From Nyssa sinensis (lineage: Eukaryota; Streptophyta; Magnoliopsida; Cornales; Nyssaceae), in NCBI GenBank assembly GCA_008638375.1, contig CM018043.1, positions 43,227,417 to 43,291,416 of the forward strand: DNA of 64,000 bases, given 5' to 3'. A model generated the notes under the pieces. The model worked only from the letters and a program-made list of their open reading frames with translations, had not been told where the DNA came from and searched no databases. Shown piece after piece: positions 11,374-22,340 of the stretch. The stretch's first letter is position 1; every line of letters starts with the position of its first letter. Both the position numbers and the translations under genes were made by a program.

Positions 11374-13908
11374 CCTTTAAACGACGTCGCCCCATTAACT
11401 CGGTGGCAAGCCCAGAGGCTGCCACGCGTCCGAGTCGACTCGGTCAGGGTTTTTAAAACCGAGTCAACTCACTGTCGTCTTCCTCATTTCTTCCCCCCGT
11501 GTTGCCCTAGTTACAGTTTTCCTTTCTTTTCTATTTCGTGGATTTTGGCCAATCCAAGACCCACTGTTTTCATTTAAAAACGTTCCTAAAACATCATGGA
11601 GTGTTTTGGCATTCATTTGGAGATTCGAATGTGGCCCAAAAGCTCGGTTTAAGCCACGATAATCCGAACCTGTTCATCGTTGGTTCATGGTCATTTCTTC
11701 ATCATTTTTAGTGAGGTCGGGCTTATATTGATCCCCTCTTCATGAGGATTCAATTCCCATTCATGGATGTCGATTTAAATGAGAGTTTAAAGGTTTGGGT
11801 TCCAAACCCGTAACCTGCAACTCGGTTGTTGGGGGTCAGTTCTTGAGCTTCGTGGTCGCGTACTAGGGTCTTTAGGTTGCTTATAGTGTCTAATTTAGGT
11901 TTTGATAAACCAAATCAGGTTTGGTGTGCCTCGGTTCAGACCTGCTTTAAGCAAGGTCATCCATGGCCGTTTTGTGTACGGCTTATGTTTCTAAGGGGTT
12001 TTAGGTCGAGATTTTCATGCCTAATTCATGTATATTCATCCTAATCATCATATATACTAAATCAAAGGCTTAAAACAGATTCATACATATAAAAATTCTA
12101 GAGAGAGAAATTTAAGTGTTTGTGGGTTTACCTTGTTCCAACTGTTTCTCTCTCCTTTGCTCCTTGCTTCCCACTTCTGAATGTCCTAGAAACTCCTTCA
12201 ATCTCTCCCTCACTCTCGGATGGTTGTGTTTGTGTGTGTACAAGCACCATGTATATTGTATAAGGAGAGTGAATCATGGCAAATTCTGATTGCCCCTTCA
12301 TTTAGGTTAGCCAATTTCAGACTTCTTCATGAGTGGGTCTGAATTGCCACTGTTGGGCAGGCCATTGAGTGGCCGGTTGTGTGTGTGTGTGGTGTTTGAC
12401 TTACATATATATATATGTATATATATATATATGGTTCAACCCTAATACCCTTGGATAATACACACACCTCTCTTAACACACACTCACCTTTGTACACTTT
12501 GGACAATAGCATGCCCTCTTATCCCATATATAATATACATACATTTCACATTTTAACATACATGCATGCATGCATACACATACTCATATATATATATATT
12601 CATGTATAATTATATATATATATTTAAGGTTATAATCATTTATATAGTATATATATATATTTTTTGCATTTAATTATATATATATTAGTTGTTATAATAA
12701 TATTTAAAATAATTAATTACTTTAAAAATTAATTATTTTCTTAAATGTATCATCTTGATACTAATCTTCGTATCCTCGTAATACGTGCCCAATTCTCATA
12801 CTCGTATCAACAATCAGTAGTTGACGTGAAAATATAATTATCACAGAATCGACATGTTGGTGATTGCAACGAAAGTGATGTACAGTCGTCCTGACTTTTC
12901 AGGACATTTACTTAAAAGTTCGCGCGTCGGGGTTGACACCGACCTCGTTACTAAAGGCGTCGATTTCTAATTTTAACACAACAGCTTAATAGTCCCTAAT
13001 TCGGGTCGGGGTATTACATCTGAAGCATCAACAGATTTTATAAATATGGTTCCCCTAGGACAATAGACAAGAAAGTTAATCAATGTCCGATGTCTACCAT
13101 CAGTCCAACCATCACCCATAATAGAACATCCAGTAGTTTCCCAAATACTCCTCATAGAGTCAACAAATAGTTGCATTTCTTTCTTAGAATTCCTCAACAA
13201 GTTAACCCGAATATCATGATAAGTTGGAACCTTAAAGCCTGGACTAATTGAAATTGCGGCATCAAACATAGACTGGAAGTATACAGAATTTAAAGCATTC
13301 AGTGGAATGCAAGGGTCGTACACCCATCTAGCAACAGACATGTGTGCCCTCCACACAGCTTCTTTACTTGCAAGAGCACTCTTAATAGTTGGTTGGGAAC
13401 CTGGAGTAGTCCTTGGAGCAAAATAATCATTAACATGTGTCTTCCCCTTCCCCTTTTGTGAAACTCCTACATTACTTGTATTCCTACTACCACCACATTC
13501 TTTGATTGAAATCCTCCTATTCTTAGGTTGAGGTATTTCTTCAACCTCCACATCTTCATTCATATCACCTTCAAATTGTGAAAGACTAGGGCCAAATGAA
13601 TTTTGGAAATCACGCACTTCTTCCCCTTGTTTTCTCTTATTAGAAACAGATTTTAAAGATTGCTCCATTTGAAATTTAACATCTGCAGGGACCTTTTTAC
13701 ATGGCCCAATTTCTCCTTTTACCCCAACTAAGTGTTGCTTCATCCTATTAATTCCTCCACCTTTAATGGTCTTTGTGCAATATAAGCATGTATAAGTCTT
13801 TTTCCCATCAGGGGCATATCCTTCACTTACATGTCCCCATGCAATATCAGATTTTCCCCTTGTGGATTGTGAAGAATTGGCAGTTGAATTTTGAGCAGAT
13901 GAAGACAT

Positions 13909-14857
13909 TATAAGCAAGTTACAAAACAAGTGACAAAATATGTGGTTCTATATTTAAAATAAATTCAGCCAAAGACTAACTCAACTTAGCCAAAATTCAA
14001 TTAAAAAATTGCATGAAATTTGAGATTCTAAATATACCAACAAAAAAAAAAAATTGCAGCCAAAATAGGACCAACTCAACTCAAGACAAAATTCAGCAAA
14101 AAATTTTGAGATTCTGAAATTGCAAAAGCATGAAATTTGAGATTTTAAATATACCAAAAAAAAAATTTGCAGCCAAAATTACAGTACAAAATTTAGCCAA
14201 AAAATTTGCAGCCAAAATTCCACCAAGCCTATTACTTCCTAACAAAAAAAAAGGAAAAAAAATTTGTAGATAATAAAGAAACCCTAGAAACATTGTAACA
14301 CAGTGAGAAATGGAGAGCAACATAAATAAATAAATATAAATAAAACGAAAGAACGGCAAAGACATACCAAGATTACAGATAAAACATTGTTATAAGATCA
14401 GAAAATATGAGATATTAACAAATCAGGTAGAGATTGCTATGACAAAAATGAAATTCTATTAAAAAAAAAAAACAAAGTTTGAATTTTTTTCTGTAGAAGT
14501 GAGATAGTTTTACACACAGATCAGAGGTTGAATCAACCAAACCATAAAATAAAATTAAATAAAAGGAAAGGAAAATTGGAAAAGAAAAGCAGGTCTTGAA
14601 ACTAGACAAGGGAAATAAAAATACCTTTAGATTTCAATCGATCGATGAACGGACGAAGGAGGAAGGTCTGGTCTGGGCTAAAAATCGATCGACGAACTGA
14701 CGAAGGAGGAAGGACGAATGACGCCGACGAGTCAACGATCACTGACTTGCGTTACGAGTCGCCGTTGCGCCGAGTTCTAGATCAAGTGAGAAATAGAAAT
14801 GACTGAGTGAGAAATGAGGGAGGGTTCGATCTTTACGTTGGTTTTATACATAGTGGT
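13909..14857 (-). promoter_or_regulatory. transposase upstream region, absent from the MITEs
   Basis: Between the transposase ATG and the GC-rich terminal block lies A-rich DNA with several diverged copies of a TTGCAGCCAAAATT unit. All or most of 14064-14857 is missing from the MITE copies. It presumably held promoter and 5' leader sequence; no specific element is identified. Confidence 0.35.
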
Positions 14858-15059
14858 GAATCGGTGTGAACCGGTGACCTAGTGCCGGGTCGAACGGTTC
14901 ACCGGTTGAACCGTCCGGTTCTGCCGGTTTGCTATTTTTAGAACGGTTTTAAGTTTGGAACAGGTTTGTGGGTTCGACCGGACCGTTTTGTGGACCAGTC
15001 GATGGTTCAACCGGTTGAACCGTCCGGTCCGGTCCGGTTTTGAAAACATTGCAATAGAG

Positions 15060-16490
15060 AGAGAGAGAAAGGGAGAGAGAACAAACAAAGCAGTTCTACG
15101 AGATTCAAAAAACTTCCTACGTCCTCGATTCAAGTATCCCCACTTAAGTTTTTCCACTATTATGACCTCCTTACAGGTCGAAACTAAACATTTACAAAAC
15201 GAAGACCGCAACCCTCTTATCCAAACAAAATATACCATTTTGGCTCACCAGGTAACACCTACTCACAACTCTCACCGCATGAGATGATAGAAAAATGTTT
15301 ACCAAATAGCACTCTCTTTTAAAGTAGTTTTGGTGCAATAAGATGCTCACTCTCTATAGATAGATCAGGTGTAAGTTCTGAGTTTTTAAGATGAGTTTGA
15401 TTTTTAGATCTAGATTTGAAAGATGTTAGATCTAAAGTCAATAAAAAAGATGTAAAAGTGTAAGTTTGTGAGTGATGGCTTAGAAAGTCCTAGAGAACTC
15501 TATTTATAGCCCTTTAAAGTATATGTCTGTTGCTTTTCAGAAAGAGTCACCCCCGTTTTTGTCTGTTCAAAATTTGAATTTACGATTTCTGGATCGACTG
15601 AATCAAAATCTAGTCGACTGTAATGAGGACTTGTCAACTAATTAGGTCAACTGATTTGTCCAGAGGGTTTGAAGTTCATTTAGTTAAGAACAATCAGTCG
15701 ATTAGTTTTAAAGATTAGTCAACTAGTTCTATTTGTACATTATTTTTGCCTTTGAGAAGTGGTCAACTGATTTGGACAGTATGCTCAGGCAATTCATTAA
15801 ATGGCCATTCAGTCGACTAGTTCTATGAATCGGTAGACTGGTTTTATTTGTACACTAATTTTGCCTTTAAAAGACAGTCGACTAAATCTTCTTAGAGGTT
15901 GACTAATTTGTATAGTGAGTCTTTAGGTTGTTTTGTAAAGCGTCACTCAGTCGACTAGTTCTATGGATTAGTCGTCTGGTTTGATTAGTGTAACTAATAA
16001 ACTTTAACAATTAGTCGACTAGTTTTGACAGTGAATGTCTTCTAACTTATTTTTCTTAGTGTACTTTTATCAAAACATTTTTATCTTTCAAAACTTAAGT
16101 TATGGCAATGTTTTGTTTTGAAAAATCATTTGAAGTTAGTTCTTAGATGATCATTTTAAATTGTAAGAACTTACGACCAATGATCAATCTAATCCTAACA
16201 TTACTTAAAACCCAAAACCCAATATAAGAAAATGAAAGTCTTCACTTGAACCCTTGGACTTGAGTGTGTCCAATTTGCTTGAATCATTGTGAGAGCATTC
16301 CACTTGCTTTGATATTTGCTTTGGAGAATATTCTTGAGTGGAATCTTCTAGCTTGATGAATTTTTGTCATTTACTTGGTCAACAATCTTCTTTAATCGAT
16401 ATAACCTATTTGCATTATCACTTGGATAAAACATTAGTCCATTGGATAATGTTTTGTAATCATCAAAATTACTGAGATGTCTATTGGATA
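15060..16490 (-). mobile_element. Sirevirus LTR, proximal part (continues from 6378)
   Basis: Collinear with the 3' LTR at 1585-3011: AGAGAG-rich stretch at the low end, AGTCGACT palindrome cluster at 15590-16030, and the shared CCTATTTGCATTAT block near 16400. Together with 6265-6378 it makes an LTR of about 1.5 kb, split by the hAT. The expected TGTTGG start is missing at about 16490, where Copia pol sequence abuts directly. Confidence 0.6.
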
Positions 16491-16498
16491 GTTCTTGA

Positions 16499-17150
16499 AT
16501 TGTTTATATCAATAATTCAAAAACTATATCACATTTTTTAACATGATCTCTAATTAAGTGATGTCTAATATCAATGTGTTTTGTTCTTGAGTATTGAATG
16601 GATTCTTACTTAGATTTATAGCACTAGTATTGTCACATTTGATTAGAATGTGATTATAATTAAGCTTAAAACCCATAAGTTGTTGCTTCATGTATAATGT
16701 TTGTGCATAAAGTTGTGGATAGAGTTATGGAGTTTTGCTTTTTGTTAAACCAAGTTACAAGGGATTTTCCTAGAAAGTGATAGGTTCCACTTGTGCCTTT
16801 TCTATCAATTTTTCACCTACCAAAGTTTGCATCCAAATAGCTTAATAGGTTAAATGATGTTTCTCTAGGATAACAAAGACTTGTTTCTATTGTTCTAGTT
16901 GGGTATCTAAATATTCATTTTACAACTTTTAGGTGTGATTCCTTTAAACATGATTGAAATCTTGCACACAAGAAAACACTAAACATAATGTTAAGCCTGT
17001 TTGTTGTGAAATATAATAAACTTCCAATCATTCCCATATACTTTATATCTACTAATATTCCACTTTCATCCTTATTAAGCTTGGTGATAGGACTCATAAG
17101 CAATTTTTTAACCAATTTAAATTGATTAATGAATGTTCCATCTTTCGATT
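16499..17150 (-). pseudogene. Copia reverse transcriptase/RNase H fragment
   Basis: The minus-strand frame 17115-16915 carries the Copia text MIGSLLYFTTNRLNIMFSV and CARFQS...KESHLK. Further down, another frame encodes the RNase H C-terminal text KHIDIRHHLIRDHVKKC (about 16590-16540). Stops and shifts are frequent and no full pol frame survives. Confidence 0.75.
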
Positions 17151-17261
17151 GCTAATTTATAATCCAAGAAAGAAATTCAATTCTCTCATCATATTAATTT
17201 CAAATTCAGCTTGCATACATTAGGCAAAATCTTTGCATAGATTTTCATTCGTTGAGCCATA

Positions 17262-17480
17262 CTATAAAAAAAAAGTAGGCAATACGGACAAATATTAGTA
17301 ATGGTTTGAAAAAAATGTCATTAATTTACGGCAGTAAATTTACACTGCCGTAAATTAGCAGCAATGGTTTAAAATGCCAATTTCTGTTTCCTAAACGACA
17401 TTGTTTTCATAAAATTTTATGCCAAATTAATGTACTAACCACTATAAATTAGCAGAAAAGATTGTAAGCACCATAATATA
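17262..17480 (+). mobile_element. possible CACTA-type terminal fragment
   Basis: ACTATAAAAAAAAAGTAG resembles the end of plant CACTA elements. It is followed by short inverted words of the kind found in CACTA subterminal repeats (ACGGCAGTAAATTTACACTGCCGTAAATTAGCAG region, 17322-17363). The first C, a target duplication and the second end were not found. Confidence 0.3.
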
Positions 17481-18050
17481 CTTTAGTATTCGTGCGCGAG
17501 ATCCTTTGTTTTTACCTTTTTGAGTATCTTGCTTTGCACCAATTTCGTTTCCTTTTCTCTCCGTACCTATCCCTCACAATCAAAGTTCTCCACGCCGCCT
17601 CTTCTTTTCACGCGTATCCCTCATGATCGAAGTTCTCTATGCGACTTCTTCTCTTCATGCCTATCACCCATGATCGAAGTTCACTGGTGCGCGAGATTTT
17701 TGTTTTCCTTCTTGATCGAAGATCGTGATTGAAGACTATTGAGACAACAATACTCTTATCCATCCCGATTGAGACATTTTTGTGGTTATCGTTTGATGAT
17801 TGAGAGATTGTTTCCGACTAGGACCATCTGTTGTTCACGGTAGACAATCAAATTATTGCCACTGCCACCCTCATCACTCACGGTCACAACATATTTAGTT
17901 GAAGGTTTGAAACAATAGCTTAAAAAAAATTACAGATATTGTGTTTGTTCATTGTCTAGATTTTTACCTCTTATTCTATCTTTTTTTTATATATAAATAA
18001 TCCTTCGGTACTTGGACATAATATGCCATAGGTGAGTGATTTAGGTGATC
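17481..18050. other. intergenic, no gene recognised
   Basis: Contains a 70-codon plus-strand frame and two repeats of the word ATGATCGAAGTTC. No domain or splice pattern supports a gene. Confidence 0.5.
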
Positions 18051-18625
18051 TGTCACATCCCAAACCCTACCTTATGTAGATTAGGAATAATGACTGGCCA
18101 GATAGGCACTTCGCCAATACGCTAACTCTATTTGGCATATTGATGACGTGTTTAACCGAAGCCTCTTTACATATCCAAGTAAATTACATTCAATCATATA
18201 AAGTTATGCAGTGAAAATCTGAGTCTATAAAGTTTTTTGTTTCAATGCTGTCACATTCGACAGAGCATGGGTAACATAACATCAGAGTTACAATAATATG
18301 AGCCGATATTACTTTATACATGAGTATTTAAACTAATACACCATCGGTGAATATTATTCACGTTTCATTCATACTTCAAGCTATCACATCAGACTGCTAT
18401 TTGTCACTTCAGGTTGATATCTTCTTGGCTGGGATACTAACCTTCTTCTAGCTAGAGTCTCTATTCATCTTAACCTACTAATATCTGGATATGTACCTTT
18501 TTAGTCATTCCTAAAAATATACATGATAAAACCCTATGAGCTTATTGAAAGCTCATAAGTAACACCAATCCCTTGTTATGGGTCTCTGAAAATCAATTTC
18601 TGTAAACTTTCATGGATAGCAACAG

Positions 18626-18630
<5 letters not shown>

Positions 18631-18659
<29 letters not shown>
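18631..18659. repeat. (AT)n microsatellite
   Basis: Pure AT dinucleotide run inside the LTR-like element. Confidence 0.85.
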
Positions 18660-18660
<1 letters not shown>

Positions 18661-19649
18661 TGAAAGTTACTCGTAATCTTAAATCACAAACATGTAATTG
18701 AAAGTTGCAAAATATTTACTTGAAATCATGCAAGAGTTTATGCCAGATAGTTTTGCAAGATAAATATGATATCACAAAATCTTATTCTCATAAGCAAATA
18801 ATATATGTCACACTTTTTTAAGAATTTTTTCCCTTAGGACCATAGGTTGTCACATAGTGACCTATAAACTTAAGTTGTGAAAACATTTTGACAAACATCT
18901 CATAAGTTGAGTCCCTAAGGATTATAAATGTCACATCGGCGACCTCTATGTAATTTAGCGCTCTAGGCTTACATTAAGTCTAGGGGTATTTTTGTAATTT
19001 TACACTTTCATGCGGGAATATCTTTAGGTGCCTGGATGTTTAATTTGACCTCACCGCTAGGTTTAGAGTTTTTGAAAATATTAAATATGCCATTTTCTAT
19101 ATTTTTCTAGGTATGTCTAGTTGCCCATATAACACTAAGGGCAGTTTAGAAATTTCACATTTTTAGGTATTTGTATTTTTTGTACCTTGTTTGACTAAAC
19201 GGACCTCATTGTTGAGTCTGGAACGTCGAAGAACGATAAGCTAGATATTTTCACAGTCATCGGAGTTCAATTGGTAGCTTAATTAATGCATTGCGACATA
19301 ATTAGAATTATTCTATTTGTCCGTTCATATTTTTTGGGGTCTTATTTTCCAAATCGGGCTCCGTCATTGAGTCTGGAACGCCTAAAAATGTTAAGTTAGA
19401 CTCTTCTTTCATTTTAATCAACCTTCGTTTTGACCCATTTTTGGCTTAAGTGCATTTTAGTAATTTCTTTAATTTTAAAAAGGATTTAAAATTAATTTTT
19501 GGGGTAATTTCGTAATTAACATAAAATTCTAGGGGAAAAATCGTCCAGTCCACTTAAAAACCAAGTGAACCGATCCAATTAAGGCGAGAACCAACTAGTT
19601 CATCCGGTTCTCTGCATCATTGTGACGTCATGTTGATGTCACCCCTACT

Positions 19650-20389
19650 CAATGTTTTAAAACCCGGACCGGACCGGCCGGTTCAAATGGTTGAACCGTC
19701 GACCGGTCCACAAAACGGTCTGGTTTAACTCATAAACCCGTTTTAAGTTCAAAACCGTTCTAAAAATAGAAAACCGGTAAAACCGGACGGTTCAACCGGT
19801 TCTTGGCTGCAATTTTTTTTTTGTATATTCAAAATCTCAAATTTTATGCAATTTTTTGGCTAAGTTGAGTTGGTATTTGGCTGAATTTATTTTGGATTGT
19901 ATTCAAAATTTTAAACCCTTGAAGTTTGAAACTCCAGTATTATATATTTGTATCATGTGGTATTTTATTTTATTTTATTTTATGCATGATTATTAGTGTT
20001 TATATCTTTTTTTTCATGTAGTTGAAGACTAAATTATTGGATGATACTTGGATTGGATGTTAAAATGATTTTTGTTATGGTTCTTGCGATTATGGAAGAA
20101 TGGCAATGAAGTTTTAACTTTCAATATTATAATAAAATATGTCTATTATAATTTTTTCAATTTTTTCTTGAAGTTTTACATATTAAGAAAATTCATATTT
20201 TGTAAATTTTTTTTATATAATTTTTAGTAATTTTTGTATAATTTTTTTAATTTAAAATATATTATTAAATTTATTAATTACATAATTATGACATCACAGT
20301 TTGATTCCGATTGACCCAACGGTTGAACTGATAACCCGTAACCCAGACATTTTTTCGGTTCGATGAAGGGTCTGGGTCTGAAAACATTG
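19650..20389 (-). mobile_element. hAT MITE copy C (740 bp), inverted
   Basis: Begins CAATGTTTTAAAACCCGG and ends AAAACATTG, the reverse orientation to copy A. The flanks CCCCTACT (19642-19649) and CCCCCACT (20390-20397) are an 8-bp target duplication with one mismatch. The interior matches copies A and D, including the same deletion junction. It inserted into the solo-LTR-like element and is younger than it. Confidence 0.9.
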
Positions 20390-21455
20390 CCCCCACTTAA
20401 TTGAAACGATGTCGTTTGATTTATCATTGGATCCTTTTTGATAGGGTCAGGACCCGAACCGACATTATTATTCTTTCCCATCGTGACCGACTATTATTCA
20501 TCTCCAACCCTAACTTTTTTTAGTCCTATTTCCTGATACTTTAGGCTTGTTTTCTCTCTACTTTCGATGATAAATTAATCCTAGGAGTATAAGGATCGAT
20601 TTGGTATTGGTTTGTGACCTCGGATTGATCTAAAAAGCTCAATTCACCATTCATGGCATTTTTGAATTTTTTTATTAACCTGCTCATTTCTCTACCAAAT
20701 CACACGAGGTTTGGACCATTGTACTCTACGTCTCAGGGGCTTTCATTCCCCGTTTTAAAAACCAAGTTTGGTGTTATTTTTCGAGGTTTGGTTTAAGAAT
20801 CGAAACTTGCAACTCGATATTTATTGCTCTATTTTTTTAGCTTTTTGATCACGGGTTCATGATTTCATGATCCTTATAAGGTCTTGTTTCAATCCCAATT
20901 AACAAATTTCGATTTTGTTCAACTTGAATGAGACCTAGTTTCCAAGCATAAAATAATTCAACATTATTTTTAATTATTTTTCTCTTAATTTTTCATAATT
21001 TTTATCACATACTTACACACTTTAGTGTGTGTATTTGGCCTCCCCATGTTATATATAGGTCATATTAATTTTTGGGATACTATTCGTATTTTTTTTCTAT
21101 TTTTTTTCATATTTTTAACTATTTATTTCTTATTTTTCTTACTTTTATTTAATTATTAAATAATAATTTATAATATTTGGTTTATTATTTTTTCCACCTT
21201 AAGTTAGTGATATATTGATCACATTACCCATTAGTCTTACTAACCCCTGGTTAGGTTAGGGTTGACTTGACTCTACTTTTGGTGATAGCCTAACTAGGGT
21301 TACGGTCCACTATTGGGTTGGGTTAGTTCCTAAACCGAGTTTAGGTAATGACTTAACATGGTATCCAAAGTATCTTTAAAAGTTTTTTTTACTGTGTTAA
21401 TTTCTATTGTGATGTCTTAATAGCCTATTTCACTGAAGGTGGGTGTTACATGATC

Positions 21456-22340
21456 TGTATGTTCTCTCATTGAATTTTGATACCTAATTTGTATTGATTT
21501 TATAGTGATTAATTCCTAAATTTATATGATATTATATGAATTTGAATGTTTACCTCTTTTGCTTGAGATTGCACATTTATTGTTATTGTTTTGATATTTT
21601 GTTTGATTTTCATATGAATTCGAATGCATTGTTGATACTGAAATTTGATATCATTCGATTGTACTTTATTGAATGAATTTTACTCATGTCTGTTAGAATA
21701 ACTTGTATTCAATTCACTATGAAAATTAAATTATTTTCTCCTCCCTTTCTTTCTTTTATAATGGATGGAAGACATTTACCATCATTATCACAGTGCCAAA
21801 TTTAGTGCATAAGAAGATATTAAACTATGTTTTCTCATTCAATTTGAAACTTTTATAATTTATTTTCTTGTATAAGGTGCCTCAAGTATTGTTTGTTTGT
21901 ATTGATAATAAGAATGTAATTCAAGTGAAGAGATTACAGTGGTATGTGCTTGTTACAGTGGGATGTAATTCAGTATTGGTTTGTTTGTTATTATTATTAT
22001 TTTGTTTTTATAGTGTTGGTGGATATAATGTGGGATGTGCATGACTAGTTCTGTAATCCAACATCTGGGTGTGTTGTATTCATATTTAGGACAAGAAGTT
22101 GATTGAATAAAAGATTGTGGTTGGAAGAGAAGAATTTGGAGAAGGAACAAATAAAAAGTTGGGTTCTTTTTGTTGATTTGTGCCTATAAAAATCCTAACT
22201 GATTTTTAGTTATTTTTTATTTTTAAATTTTTTTCTTAAAATATTCCTTATTGTTATTATTTCCATATTTTACTACTTAATCTTCCTTTTCTTATCTATA
22301 ATTTTTAGGACCAGGGGTCCTTTGTTATAACTGACTAATC
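21456..22340. other. AT-rich intergenic stretch, no gene recognised
   Basis: No domain-bearing frame, tRNA or repeat with clear boundaries was seen. Confidence 0.5.

Larger units (their letters stand above)
8761..13018 (+). mobile_element. solo-LTR-like element, copy 1 (4.26 kb), nested in hAT transposase
   Basis: Begins TGTCATGACCCGAAACCC and ends GGGTCGGGGTATTACA. It is flanked by a 5-bp target duplication TCTGA (8756-8760 and 13019-13023), and excising it restores the transposase reading frame. TG...CA ends and a 5-bp duplication are the marks of LTR elements. No internal LTR boundary, primer-binding site or coding domain is seen, so a very long solo LTR (or a non-coding derivative) fits best. 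The ends are also inverted complements for about 15 bp, leaving a TIR element possible. The same family recurs at 18051-21450 in the same orientation. Confidence 0.65.
6988..13908 (-). pseudogene. hAT transposase (BED finger, DUF659, hATC), disrupted
   Basis: Start ATG at 13908 (MSSSAQ; an in-frame ATG also lies at 13929). Residues about 21-75 form a BED zinc finger with C41, C44 and H59. A DUF659 catalytic region follows, up to the residues VDASD at 13019. The frame is then split by a 4.26-kb insertion and resumes at 8760 with VVKDASLLFKLFQEV and the conserved VTDNGS block. Downstream, one frameshift sits in an A-run near 8455-8463 and another near 8235-8250. The dimerisation motif SSSGCERNWSVFERIH lies at about 7580-7660. 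Later exons encode WIVEEEDDG and an acidic tail ending CIGF before a stop at 6988-6990. It would have catalysed cut-and-paste transposition of itself and its MITEs; this copy is dead. Confidence 0.88.
6379..15051 (-). mobile_element. full-length hAT DNA transposon, interrupted
   Basis: Termini CAATGTTCTCAGACCC (6379) and AAAACATTG (15051) are flanked by an exact 8-bp target duplication CAATAGAG (6371-6378 and 15052-15059). Removing the nested insertion at 8761-13018 and its 5-bp duplication leaves about 4.4 kb, a normal size for an autonomous hAT. The minus strand encodes a BED-zinc-finger/DUF659/hATC transposase. GC-rich subterminal blocks with repeated CCGGTT words lie at both ends and are retained in all MITE derivatives. 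Confidence 0.93.
18051..21450 (+). mobile_element. solo-LTR-like element, copy 2 (3.4 kb)
   Basis: Starts TGTCACATCCCAAACCC and ends GGTGGGTGTTACA, with an exact 5-bp target duplication TGATC (18046-18050 and 21451-21455). It shares order and wording with 8761-13018: similar starts, a middle block with GGACCTCA...TTGAGTCTGGAACG, an AACGATGTCGTTT-like palindrome, and an end with GTCTTAATAGCC. Without the nested MITE (19650-20389) it is about 2.65 kb. No coding domains are visible. Confidence 0.65.
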
